The translations under genes and the position numbers were made by a program. Under the pieces are notes generated by a model, which saw only the letters and a list, made by a program, of their open reading frames with translations, was not told the DNA's origin and did not search any database. Of a stretch of 51,167 bases of DNA, positions 1 to 8,265 are shown piece by piece. The DNA is from Bacteroidota bacterium (lineage in GTDB: Bacteria > Bacteroidota > Bacteroidia > Bacteroidales > UBA12481). The stretch spans positions 1 to 51,167 of the forward strand of contig JABHCC010000204.1 in assembly GCA_018669475.1 (NCBI GenBank), written 5' to 3'. Positions within the stretch are counted from its first letter, which is position 1; every line of letters starts with the position of its first letter.

Positions 1-2
1 GG

Positions 3-299
3 AATGAGCCACCAAAAGAAGTTGATTTGCACATTAATCAGCTTGTGGATTCAGTTGTTGGGATGTCTAATCGTGAAATTCTCAGTATTCAATTGACCCG
101 ATTCACCACTGAATTGAATCAGGCAATTGCTGACAAAAAACAGCACATCATCTTTATTCATGGGATTGGTAATGGAACACTTAAGGAAGCGGTAAAAAAG
201 TCTTTAGCTAATGATTATCCAATCTGCTCGGGCGAGGATGCTTCTTTTAAAGAATACGGATTTGGTGCAACGCTGGTTCGTATCAGACAAAATAAGTAA
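3..299 (+). CDS. DUF2027/Smr-domain protein, C-terminal end (5' partial)
   Basis: The reading frame is open from the left edge of the window, so the gene starts outside it. The visible 98 or so residues form an Smr-type domain. An E-V-D-L-H-I motif near the beginning matches the conserved D-L-H signature, and a later hydrophobic strand followed by I-H-G-I-G-N-G-T-L matches the second Smr signature. The end F-G-A-T-L-V-R-I is also typical. In Bacteroidota this arrangement is the C-terminus of DUF2027 proteins. Smr domains in MutS2-like proteins can act as nucleases or bind nucleic acid, but the role of DUF2027 proteins is not established. It ends 9 nt before the RNase P RNA gene. Confidence 0.8.
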   Translation, partial: NEPPKEVDLHINQLVDSVVGMSNREILSIQLTRFTTELNQAIADKKQHIIFIHGIGNGTLKEAVKKSLANDYPICSGEDASFKEYGFGATLVRIRQNK

Positions 300-308
300 T
301 TTTACACG

Positions 309-662
309 AATAGCAGGCCGTTCTATCGCTGATGAGAAATACTTATCGGAGGAAAGTCCGGACAACTCAGAGCATCATGCTTCTTAACAGGAAGGTACTG
401 TGAAGTACAGTAGTGTAGCAGAAAATAACCGTCCTGATCTCAGGATAAGGGTGAAAAGGTGGGGTAAGAGCTCACCAGTTTTGATGGTGACATCAAAAGC
501 TGTACACCTCATGAGTTGCAAGACCATGTATACCGGCGTTTTGGAGTTGCTCGTTTCAAGCCGGGGGGTAGGTCGCATGAAAACGGGAGTAATCTCGTTT
601 CTAGATAAATGATAGAGTCCGCTTTTTAGTGGAAACAGAATCCGGCTTATAGGCCTGCTATT
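309..662 (+). ncRNA. rnpB: RNase P RNA (bacterial class A)
   Basis: RNase P RNA is the catalytic RNA that removes tRNA 5' leaders. The ends pair perfectly over 11 bp (309-319 with 652-662), giving helix P1. The conserved core is present: GAGGAAAGTCCGGAC after P1 (349-363), AGGGTGAAAAGGTGGGGTAAGAGCTC in the middle, and ATAGAGTCCGC followed by GAATCCGGCTTA near the 3' end. The length of about 354 nt fits the bacterial A type. A T-rich run directly after P1 could help termination. Small open frames inside this stretch on both strands are not real genes. Confidence 0.96.
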
Positions 663-735
663 TTTTAATATATCTTCAAAATGGTGACGTTCGTCAAAAA
701 GAATGGAACATCGACATGGTTTTTTAGTAAAAATA

Positions 736-766
736 TTTGTCTCGAAGTTTTTTTCTAATACTTTTG
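736..766 (+). promoter_or_regulatory. Bacteroidota-type promoter for the sigma factor operon
   Basis: TTTG at 736-739 is separated by exactly 19 nt from TACTTTTG at 759-766. This matches the Bacteroidota consensus (-33 TTTG, -7 TAnnTTTG). Transcription would start near 773 and leave a 5' leader of about 97 nt before the ATG at 870. Confidence 0.65.
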
Positions 767-869
767 AAAATAAGATCGTTAAGATAAGATCAGATGAAGT
801 TTAATTATTGTTGTTTATAAAAAAATTGGAAAGTTGGGGTTACGTTTTCATAAAGAACAGGATCAACAG

Positions 870-1445
870 ATGATTCATTACACAGTGGAAGCCATCTTAA
901 AAGGGCTGAAAAACAGTGATAACGAGTTGCTCAGGTACGTATACAAGAAGTACTATCCTGAGATAAGGTTCTTTGTAATAAAAAACAGCGGTACAAACGA
1001 GGATGCGAAAGATGTTTTTCAGGAGGCGCTAATTGTAATTTACAAAAAGTTACAGGATGATATGCTGGATTTAACATGCTCATTCAAAACTTACATTTAC
1101 TCAGTGGCTCGGATTGTTTGGTTGCGACATTTGGAAAAAAGAAAGATTGCGACGAGCGAACTATCCGAAAATCAGATTCACATTGAATTGAATGATGGTT
1201 TGGATGGAAAGTTGGAGGAACAGGAAAGATTCAAACTGTATCAGACACATTTCTTGACATTGCACAAAGATTGTCAGGCAATTCTAAGAATGTTCCTTGA
1301 AAAAGTGCCGATGAAAGAGATTCAAAAACGTATGAATCTCAAAAGTGAAAAGTATGCTAAGAAGAGAAAGTATCAATGTAAAGAGATACTGGTAAAGAAA
1401 ATTCAAAATGACCCCAATTATAAACAATTGAAAAATGAGCGTTGA
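870..1445 (+). CDS. RNA polymerase sigma-70 family factor (ECF-like)
   Basis: This is probably an alternative sigma factor that directs RNA polymerase to a small regulon. The N-terminal half looks like sigma region 2: helices around L-L-R-Y-V-Y-K-K-Y-Y-P and the acidic T-N-E-D-A-K-D-V-F-Q-E-A-L segment, which is the typical -10 recognition and core-binding signature. The C-terminal part (H-K-D-C-Q-A-I-L-R-M-F onward) looks like region 4, ending in a basic helix. I chose ATG at 870. An in-frame TTG at 834 would add 12 residues that carry no sigma-like sequence. The end overlaps the next gene by 11 bp, so the two are co-expressed. That next gene encodes a membrane protein with anti-sigma features, which supports a sigma/anti-sigma pair. 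Confidence 0.85.
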   Translation: MIHYTVEAILKGLKNSDNELLRYVYKKYYPEIRFFVIKNSGTNEDAKDVFQEALIVIYKKLQDDMLDLTCSFKTYIYSVARIVWLRHLEKRKIATSELSENQIHIELNDGLDGKLEEQERFKLYQTHFLTLHKDCQAILRMFLEKVPMKEIQKRMNLKSEKYAKKRKYQCKEILVKKIQNDPNYKQLKNER

Positions 1446-2568
1446 AAACCACCAAGCAGAGTTATTTGATCGTTACCTGGAAAAGCGGTTAACTCTGGGC
1501 GAAACAAAAGCTTTCGAAGAACGACTTAAACAGGACCCGGATTTCAAAGAAGCATTTCGTCTCCACAAGGAAATCGATTTTGCCATTCTTGAAGATGATC
1601 TGGTAGCGTTCAAGCAGGAGCTTGATAATATTCATTCAGAATCTGGTATTGATTGGGATGAGAATGCCCCAATGCTGATAGATTCAGATGAACATGATGA
1701 TGTTGAGCTTGCAATCAAAGAGAAAGATATTCTTGGTCTCAGAATGCAGCTCTCTCAAATCCATGAAGAATTTGACAGTTCTGTTAATGAGGAAACTGCT
1801 GCAGAATACCTTGGCATCGATTGGGCAGTGAAGAACCAGGATTCTAATGGTTTACATTCAGAACTGCAGAAATTTAATGATATGAGGGGTTTTGTTAATA
1901 GTTCTTCTGCAAGTGAACAAACTCAATTAGAAAAGGAAATTGACCAGGCTATTTCAGAATCTAATGTCATAGATTTTAGAATTAAAACAAGCCAGATTGC
2001 TAATGAAGTTCAACCTTCAGTGAAAACTGTGTCGCTGCAAAGTAAGCTGGTTCAAATTGCTTCAATAGCTGCTGTGATTCTGATACTTGTTGGATCTGGA
2101 ATTATTTTCGGTCCTGATAAGTCTAATGCTGATAGACTGCTGAAGGGATCATCATTTGACTTCGCTGGGCCAGGAGACCCACGTGGAGCAACTGCAGAGA
2201 CAAGAAGTTTTCAGCTACAAAGCGCATATCAGGAGTACCAGTCAGGAGATTACAAAACAGCTGCAAAACTGTATAACTTCATTGAAGGAGCCGGTTTAGG
2301 GGTGCCAGAGTCATGGATGTATTATGGAATCTCGCTTTATGAAACAGAAAGATTAGATGAGGCTGAAAAATATTTTAGCAAGGTTTTAATAAATGATGAT
2401 AACTGTTATGACGAAGTCGCCGAGTGGTATCTGATAGGATGTTTAGTAAAGAAGAATGAGATACAGGAAGCTCAGGCACGACTAAATAAAATTGTAATAC
2501 AAGCTGGTAAGCACAATTATAAAGATCAGGCAGCAAAACTACTTAAACAGATTCGTAGAATGAAATAA
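1435..2568 (+). CDS. Single-pass membrane protein with anti-sigma-like N-terminus, internal repeats and TPR-like domain
   Basis: No named family was recognised over the full length. Residues 10-45 (F-D-R-Y-L-E-K-R-L-T-L-G-E and following) resemble the N-terminus of anti-sigma factors but lack zinc-binding cysteines. Four degenerate helical repeats follow at about 47-68, 90-112, 128-149 and 169-191, each of the form I-D-x-A-I-x-E-x-D, then F/L, then L-x-x-I-H-x-E. One membrane helix lies at about 205-225. The outer part (about 258-350) has TPR-like helix pairs such as A-Y-Q-E-Y-Q-S-G-D-Y-K-T-A-A-K-L-Y. The gene overlaps the sigma factor gene by 11 bp. The inferred role is to hold the sigma factor at the membrane and sense something in the periplasm; this is unproven. 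Confidence 0.7.
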   Translation: MSVENHQAELFDRYLEKRLTLGETKAFEERLKQDPDFKEAFRLHKEIDFAILEDDLVAFKQELDNIHSESGIDWDENAPMLIDSDEHDDVELAIKEKDILGLRMQLSQIHEEFDSSVNEETAAEYLGIDWAVKNQDSNGLHSELQKFNDMRGFVNSSSASEQTQLEKEIDQAISESNVIDFRIKTSQIANEVQPSVKTVSLQSKLVQIASIAAVILILVGSGIIFGPDKSNADRLLKGSSFDFAGPGDPRGATAETRSFQLQSAYQEYQSGDYKTAAKLYNFIEGAGLGVPESWMYYGISLYETERLDEAEKYFSKVLINDDNCYDEVAEWYLIGCLVKKNEIQEAQARLNKIVIQAGKHNYKDQAAKLLKQIRRMK

Positions 2569-2730
2569 ACAAATGATTCAAGGAAACAGGAGCTATAGTT
2601 TCACATTATCAGTATCCAAATTTATCAGTTCCAACCGTAGAAACGCTTCCTGATCCTGGAAATCATTAACACAAAACGCACAGTATAATTAGAATAAGTA
2701 TACTGAAATTAAACAGATCCGTAGAATAAA

Positions 2731-5700
2731 TTATCCGTTTCGGGCTGTCGCTTTTGCGACAGCCTTTTTTTTGTTCTGGATAAATTGGCTCACGAGTATT
2801 ATAAGAACAATTAGTAAAGGTAATAACCAAGGTAGGATACTGCGCTTTTTTAGATTGATTTCCTGATCATGTCCCAGACTTACTAAACCAGCCCAAAAGT
2901 ATGGATGTGCCATGAGTTTATCTGCTTTGCTCAGGTGGACAATTTTTGAGCTTCTGAGCGCTTCTGCAACTGAGGAGCCATTTTTCAAAGTTTGATAAAA
3001 ATTATTTATAAGCTTCTGGCCGATACGATCATCTAAGGGCCATAGTGTTAATACGATACCCTGGCTGCCGGCAATTATAAAACTTCGTGCAAGACTCATG
3101 ATCCCTTCCCCGGCCTCAATTTTTCCAGCTCCTGTGTTGCAGGCACTTAGAACAGTTAAGGAAGCGTTCAATTTCACATTAAGGATTTCAGCGGCAGTTA
3201 GAATGCCATTATCAAGATTGTCAGAGCCTGGAGTGAAGGCTAATCCGGATTGTAAGGGGTTTTGTTCATCAAGAACTGAATGCATTGCAAGGTGTATGAC
3301 ATCACTATTTGTTGCGAATTTCTTAAAAGATTGTTCTGAAGCCATATTAGCATTAAATGTGCGGCTTTTGAATGATCGGTGAATGAAATCAATTTCCTTA
3401 ATTGTACCGGATAATTCAGGAAGGACTGGTGCAAGGTCTTTCCAGTTTTCAAAAGATTGAATTAATGCAGGATCATAGCTGGGTGAATAGGCCAGTATAT
3501 GCCCGACTCTTGATCTGGCAAGTTCCTTTTCAGATTGATAAGCCCAAAGAGTAGCGGTATAGGAGTAGCTTATTCTATTTTCAATTAGAAGATAGGAGAG
3601 ATCTCTGAAATCGGTATCATTATTGAAAGAACTATCAGTGACCAGTGCTTCGAATGGCAAGTCTGCCAAAAAAACATCCGGTAGGATAATAATCTCTTTA
3701 TCACTCAAATCAGTCTTTACATTGGATAATAGTGCTGAGTATAAGCCATATCCAGAACGAATATATTCCTTTACTATCTCCCTTGTGTAATCGAATACTG
3801 GTTGATTCATGTTTGACAACAATGCAGATTTATATTCATAGATCTCTGATAGATTAGATATAGTATTGTATTCTACATTGTTATTCGTGATTACTATCTG
3901 ATGAAGTTTGTTCATTGCGGTAAAATATTGAATCATTACAGTATTGTCCTCAAGCTGATTCATTATCTCCGGTAAACTGATAGTAGTATTTGCATATTTT
4001 AGGCTGAAATACTCAGGATATTCACTATTGAATATATTGATTAAGCTGTCGATACTTGTTTGAGTAGCAATTTTCTGGGCTTGTAAGCTTAGAAGTACTT
4101 TTGATCCTGTTCTTGATCTTTCTATCTCTTCGTTTATGAGGGCATTGATTTCCAGAGATCGGGAGAGTAGGTCTTGTTCTTTTGTGGTAAGATCAGCTGG
4201 AATAAGTTCTGATTTGAGATCAGCTAATTGGATTTCAGTCCACATACCTGCTGCCTTTCCTTTCTCGCAGCTTGCAAATGCTTCATTAAGGAAATGTTGA
4301 TCTCCATTTTTGCTGTATAGTTGGTAACAAAGATCTGTTTTGCGTTGAAATATTGAGTTTTGAATGTTGTTCAGTATTACTCTTGATTTGTGGTTATCAA
4401 TTGTAATCCGTATACTATCAGTCCATTGCTCTGCGAGTTTTAAATGGTTTAATGCCTCGTAACCGTAAGAGATCTCACCTAAAGAATTGAACATCTCAAT
4501 AAGATTTTGTGCCTTAAAGTCGATAACTTCAAGAAAGCGCATGGGATTCTGCCTTATTCTCCCAACAGGGAGTTGATGCCAATCTAATGACAAGGTTCTA
4601 TCTGTATCTAGATAATAAAGAGCTGATTGCAGTAGTTCAAGTGACTTTTCGGAATTACCACTTTTCTTATAATGAAGAGCTTCCTGGACGTATGATATTG
4701 ACAATAATCTGTTGCGTCTTAAAGAATATTGTAAGGAGTTTGTTATGGTTCTGATTTTATTGAATTCCTTTAAAAAGTCATCGGTTTTATTCAACTCAAT
4801 CATAATACTCAGGTAGTTAATTGAATAGTTAGCCCATGAAATACTCACAGAATCTGCAGGGAAAGTTTCGAGTGCCTGAATTATAGATTTCTCAGCTAAA
4901 ATGAGGTCTCCATTTGTTTGATAACTTACAGCCAGGTTACTAAGAATCAATGCCCGGCTATTATGCTTAAGTTTCTGAGCTAATTCTGAGGCTCTTAAAT
5001 GGGTATTAATAGCTTTCTCTGTTGCACCAGAGGCCTGTAGAGCTAATCCCAGATTGCTTAAATGTGTAATTTGGTCCATGATAAGTTGATTTCTTGCAAC
5101 TTGATCATTTTCTGAGGAGGTAATATTTAGTTCAAAATATCTATCTGATTCACTTAATAGTTCAACTGCCATGGAGAAATTCCCAAGTCTGCGATAGGCG
5201 TTTCTAGTATTTCCATAGGTAACGGGAATATATCGTGGTTCAATTGTATCACATTGAAGGAAATATGACAAGCCAGCCATATAACTCCCAACTGCATCAT
5301 TTAGTTGTGTATTTTTTTTTTGTACTATTCCAAGAAGGTTTAGTGATCTGCCCAGAAAAGCTCTTGCTAAATCTGTCTGAGGATCCCAGGTATTATCAAA
5401 TATTGGGGTAAACAGATTGATGAACCTTGTTGTATCTCTTTTACCCCATATTACTATACCCAAGTCATAAATATTATCAATCCAGAGCTCAACTGGCAAT
5501 ATCTTGCTGTTTTCTGAAGTGATTTTGTAAAACCGATCAATTATTGAATTGAAGTTCTGTGTATCTGGTGAAAGAATATTGCTGTTAAGTGAATCCCGTA
5601 TTTTTTCAAACTCAGAGCTCACCTGATATGTATTATCAATTTTCTGTCCATGTGATTCGATGGTGTAGAAAATCAATACGATAACAGAGATAATTGTGAT

Positions 5701-5745
5701 GGAGGTAAATTTTGACCGGAATACTGGTGAGATGTTAAACCACAT
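2731..5745 (-). CDS. TPR-CHAT domain protein, membrane-anchored caspase-like peptidase
   Basis: CHAT domains are caspase/separase-like cysteine peptidases. An N-terminal hydrophobic signal segment (about 11-34, ending S-H-G-Q) is followed by a long TPR region (about 60-500), a linker, and the CHAT domain (about 650-960). The catalytic dyad is visible: His822 in H-L-A-M-H-S and Cys869 in L-S-A-C-N-T-G. Further signatures are A-G-E-G-I-M-S-L-A-R-S-F and the closing H-P-Y-F-W-A-G-L-V. A C-terminal membrane helix (about 969-990) is followed by a basic tail. The layout implies that the TPR and peptidase parts face the periplasm. The gene converges with the sigma operon and diverges from the peptide export genes. 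The substrate is unknown; the neighbouring anti-sigma-like protein or the exported peptide are candidates. Confidence 0.85.
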   Translation of the reverse strand: MWFNISPVFRSKFTSITIISVIVLIFYTIESHGQKIDNTYQVSSEFEKIRDSLNSNILSPDTQNFNSIIDRFYKITSENSKILPVELWIDNIYDLGIVIWGKRDTTRFINLFTPIFDNTWDPQTDLARAFLGRSLNLLGIVQKKNTQLNDAVGSYMAGLSYFLQCDTIEPRYIPVTYGNTRNAYRRLGNFSMAVELLSESDRYFELNITSSENDQVARNQLIMDQITHLSNLGLALQASGATEKAINTHLRASELAQKLKHNSRALILSNLAVSYQTNGDLILAEKSIIQALETFPADSVSISWANYSINYLSIMIELNKTDDFLKEFNKIRTITNSLQYSLRRNRLLSISYVQEALHYKKSGNSEKSLELLQSALYYLDTDRTLSLDWHQLPVGRIRQNPMRFLEVIDFKAQNLIEMFNSLGEISYGYEALNHLKLAEQWTDSIRITIDNHKSRVILNNIQNSIFQRKTDLCYQLYSKNGDQHFLNEAFASCEKGKAAGMWTEIQLADLKSELIPADLTTKEQDLLSRSLEINALINEEIERSRTGSKVLLSLQAQKIATQTSIDSLINIFNSEYPEYFSLKYANTTISLPEIMNQLEDNTVMIQYFTAMNKLHQIVITNNNVEYNTISNLSEIYEYKSALLSNMNQPVFDYTREIVKEYIRSGYGLYSALLSNVKTDLSDKEIIILPDVFLADLPFEALVTDSSFNNDTDFRDLSYLLIENRISYSYTATLWAYQSEKELARSRVGHILAYSPSYDPALIQSFENWKDLAPVLPELSGTIKEIDFIHRSFKSRTFNANMASEQSFKKFATNSDVIHLAMHSVLDEQNPLQSGLAFTPGSDNLDNGILTAAEILNVKLNASLTVLSACNTGAGKIEAGEGIMSLARSFIIAGSQGIVLTLWPLDDRIGQKLINNFYQTLKNGSSVAEALRSSKIVHLSKADKLMAHPYFWAGLVSLGHDQEINLKKRSILPWLLPLLIVLIILVSQFIQNKKKAVAKATARNG
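2743..2772 (+). terminator. Intrinsic terminator of the sigma factor operon
   Basis: A perfect 9-bp stem (GGCTGTCGC 2743-2751, GCGACAGCC 2756-2764) with a TTTT loop is followed by eight T residues (2765-2772). It acts on + strand transcripts. The hairpin lies inside the last codons of the convergent CHAT gene, where it encodes an alanine/lysine-rich tail on the opposite strand. Confidence 0.85.
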
Positions 5746-5873
5746 TTATATTGCAATTGGGAGACTTAAGATAGGAATTATTTTTTCAATTCTTTTTTTT
5801 GATGGGGTTACCTTTTGATGTTTTTAGTGATTAAGGTATGGAAACTGATAATAAAACTTTAAAAATTACGGTA

Positions 5874-6014
5874 ATGAAAACTTCAAAATTTGATCTGTTC
5901 AGCGAGAATGTTTTAACAATCAATGAAATGCTTAATGTACGAGGTGGTGATGGTGAAGAAACTAATACAACTACGTCAACAACAGAAGGCGAAGACGAAG
6001 ATATCATTCTGTAA
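5874..6014 (+). CDS. Double-glycine leader peptide, candidate exported peptide precursor
   Basis: This 46-residue open frame is too short for ordinary gene calling. The first 25 residues (starting M-K-T-S-K-F-D-L-F and ending L-N-V-R-G-G) form a classical double-glycine leader, the substrate type of C39-peptidase exporters. The predicted mature part is 21 residues, very acidic and threonine-rich (D-G-E-E-T-N-T-T-T...E-D-E-D-I-I-L), with no cysteine. An in-frame ATG at 5838 would give 58 residues; I prefer 5874 because the leader then has normal length. A C39 ABC transporter starts 61 bp downstream. No modifying enzyme (radical SAM, lanthionine synthetase) lies nearby, so the peptide may be unmodified. 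It could be a bacteriocin or a signal; the acidic character is unusual for a bacteriocin. Confidence 0.72.
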   Translation: MKTSKFDLFSENVLTINEMLNVRGGDGEETNTTTSTTEGEDEDIIL

Positions 6015-6037
6015 TTTTTTTGGGACGGACAATAGTA

Positions 6038-6063
6038 TTATTCCTATATTTCAGCAGGAATAA
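6038..6063 (+). promoter_or_regulatory. Stem-loop between peptide and transporter genes
   Basis: A perfect 8-bp inverted repeat (TTATTCCT 6038-6045, AGGAATAA 6056-6063) with a 10-nt loop lies 12 nt before the transporter ATG. It has no T-run. It could protect the peptide mRNA or reduce transporter translation, because an AGGA sequence is buried in the right arm. Confidence 0.45.
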
Positions 6064-6075
6064 CTAAATCTGCCT

Positions 6076-8265
6076 ATGCAATCTTTCCCTTTTTTCAGGC
6101 AATTGGATGCAAAAGACTGTGGTCCTGCTTGTTTGCGAATGGTTGCAAAATCGTACGGAAAAAACTACTCAATTCAATCACTTCGGGAGCTATCTCATAT
6201 TACCCGCCAGGGTGTTAGTTTAATTGGGATAAGTAATGCTGCCGAATCAATAGGTTTTAGAACTGTTGGTGTACGCATGAGCTGGAAGCAGTTGCTTGAA
6301 GAGGCTACTGTACCCTGTATTGCTCATTGGGATCAACGTCATTTTGTTGTTATTTATAAGGTAACTGCAAATAAAATACATATTGCTGATCCGGCCGTTG
6401 GGAAATTGTCCTTAAGCAAGAAAGAGTTTTTGCAATCCTGGCTGAGCACAAAACGAGATGGTGAAGATGAAGGTTTATGCCTTCTGTTGGAGCCAACACC
6501 TGCATTCTATGAAAAGGATGGTGATACGAAGGACAAGGGAAGTTTTAGTTTCTTGTTTAAATATCTGAGACCACATAGGAAGCTTATCATTCAGTTATTT
6601 ATTGGCATGTTTGTTGGATCAATTGTCTTACTGATCATGCCGTTTCTTACTCAGGCTGTTGTTGATATTGGTATTGGCAATCAGGATATTAGTTTCGTTT
6701 ATCTCGTACTGATTGCCCAACTGGTTTTGATTATTGGAAAAACAGGTATTGAGTTTATAAGAAGTTGGCTTTTGTTACATATTTCAACCCGGGTCAATGT
6801 CACCCTGATATCGGATTTTCTGATAAAATTGATGCGCCTGCCAGTTAACTTCTTTGAAACACGACTTACAGGGGATATACTTCAACGAATTGGTGACCAT
6901 ACCCGCATTGAAAGTTTTCTAACCAGTGCTACATTAGGTACTCTGTTTAGTATGTTCAATCTGGTGGTATTTAGCTTAGTCCTGGCTATATACAGCTGGA
7001 CGATCTTGATTGTTTTTTTAATTGGAAGTGCATTATACTTCATATGGATCTTGCTTTTTTTGAAAAAGAGAAGAGTCCTTGATCATCGAAGATTTAAACA
7101 ATTAGCTCTAAACCAGAATAGTATTATTCAAATAGTTGGTGGTATTCATGAGATTAAACTTAATAATAGCGACACAACTAAAAGATGGGGATGGGAAGCT
7201 ATTCAGGCTCGTCTTTTTCGCGTAAGGGTAAAAAGTTTGAGCCTGACTCAATACCAGCGAGTTGGTTCAGTACTTATAAATGACTCTAAAAATATACTTA
7301 TTTCTTTTTTGGCTGCAAAAGCAGTTATTGATATGGACATGACACTGGGGGTTATGTTTGCTGTTCAATATATTATTGGTTTTATGAATGCTCCGATTGA
7401 GCAGTTGATCCATTTTATTCATTCTGCTCAGGATGCTAAAATCTCACTTGAAAGACTATCTGAGGTTCACGATCACAAGGATGAGCAAACAAAGGAAGGT
7501 GTTATTATTCCAGATGTACCCATTGATCATAGTTTTCATATAAAAGAGTTGTCATTTCAGTATGAAGGCCCACAGTCAAAGATGGTATTGGATGAGATTG
7601 AACTTTTAATTCCGGCGAATAAAGTGACTGCCCTTGTTGGATCCAGTGGAAGTGGAAAGACCACCCTGGTGAAACTACTGTTGGGGTTCTATAATCCTGT
7701 AGGTGGAGAAATTCGGGTGGGGGATAGTCCATTATCTGCTATTGATCAAAAGGTTTACAGGGATAAATGCGGTGTTGTACTCCAGGATGGCTACCTCTTT
7801 TCTGATAGTTTGGCGAGGAATATTGCTTTAGGAGATGAAGAAATAGATATGGATAGATTGTCTGAAGCTGTGAGGATATCAAATATCAATGAGTTTGTAC
7901 AATACCTGCCTCTTGGTTTGAATACCAGAATTGGGGCGCAAGGTCAGGGTTTAAGTCAGGGGCAAAAACAGAGAATTCTGATTGCGCGGGCGATTTACAA
8001 AAATCCTGACTTTCTTTTCTTTGATGAGGCTACAAATGCCCTTGATGCTAATAACGAGAAGCTTATCATGGAAAACTTGCAAAGCTATTATCATGGAAAA
8101 ACTGTTATTGTGGTGGCACATAGACTTAGCACAGTGCAGAATGCAGATCAGATTGTTGTTTTAGAGAATGGAAAAATTGTAGAATATGGTACTCATGCTG
8201 ATCTTAGTGATAAGCAAGGTGCCTATTATAACCTGGTTAAGAATCAATTGGAATTAGGAAAATAA
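6076..8265 (+). CDS. Peptidase-containing ABC transporter (C39 bacteriocin-type exporter)
   Basis: This inner membrane exporter cuts double-glycine leaders and pumps out the mature peptide. The N-terminal C39 peptidase has its full triad: Cys15 in K-D-C-G-P-A-C-L, His89 in Q-R-H-F-V-V-I-Y, and Asp105 in I-A-D-P-A-V-G. A six-helix transmembrane domain follows at about 160-430. The nucleotide-binding domain has Walker A G-S-S-G-S-G-K-T-T (about 521-529), signature L-S-Q-G-Q (about 625), Walker B F-L-F-F-D-E-A (about 645) and the H-loop V-A-H-R. The length of 729 residues is normal for the family. Its stop codon is followed immediately by the ATG of the HlyD-like gene. The cargo is most likely the small peptide encoded just upstream. 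Confidence 0.95.
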   Translation: MQSFPFFRQLDAKDCGPACLRMVAKSYGKNYSIQSLRELSHITRQGVSLIGISNAAESIGFRTVGVRMSWKQLLEEATVPCIAHWDQRHFVVIYKVTANKIHIADPAVGKLSLSKKEFLQSWLSTKRDGEDEGLCLLLEPTPAFYEKDGDTKDKGSFSFLFKYLRPHRKLIIQLFIGMFVGSIVLLIMPFLTQAVVDIGIGNQDISFVYLVLIAQLVLIIGKTGIEFIRSWLLLHISTRVNVTLISDFLIKLMRLPVNFFETRLTGDILQRIGDHTRIESFLTSATLGTLFSMFNLVVFSLVLAIYSWTILIVFLIGSALYFIWILLFLKKRRVLDHRRFKQLALNQNSIIQIVGGIHEIKLNNSDTTKRWGWEAIQARLFRVRVKSLSLTQYQRVGSVLINDSKNILISFLAAKAVIDMDMTLGVMFAVQYIIGFMNAPIEQLIHFIHSAQDAKISLERLSEVHDHKDEQTKEGVIIPDVPIDHSFHIKELSFQYEGPQSKMVLDEIELLIPANKVTALVGSSGSGKTTLVKLLLGFYNPVGGEIRVGDSPLSAIDQKVYRDKCGVVLQDGYLFSDSLARNIALGDEEIDMDRLSEAVRISNINEFVQYLPLGLNTRIGAQGQGLSQGQKQRILIARAIYKNPDFLFFDEATNALDANNEKLIMENLQSYYHGKTVIVVAHRLSTVQNADQIVVLENGKIVEYGTHADLSDKQGAYYNLVKNQLELGK

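Noticed and set aside
384-612. Open frames on both strands in 384-612
   Set aside because: They lie within the RNase P RNA gene.
834-869. TTG start of the sigma factor at 834
   Set aside because: The extra 12 residues are not sigma-like and ATG 870 gives a normal protein.
2731-5745. Link between the TPR-CHAT protein and the CRISPR locus as in type III-E craspase
   Set aside because: They are 33 kb apart, the CRISPR system is type I, and this CHAT protein has a signal peptide and a membrane anchor.
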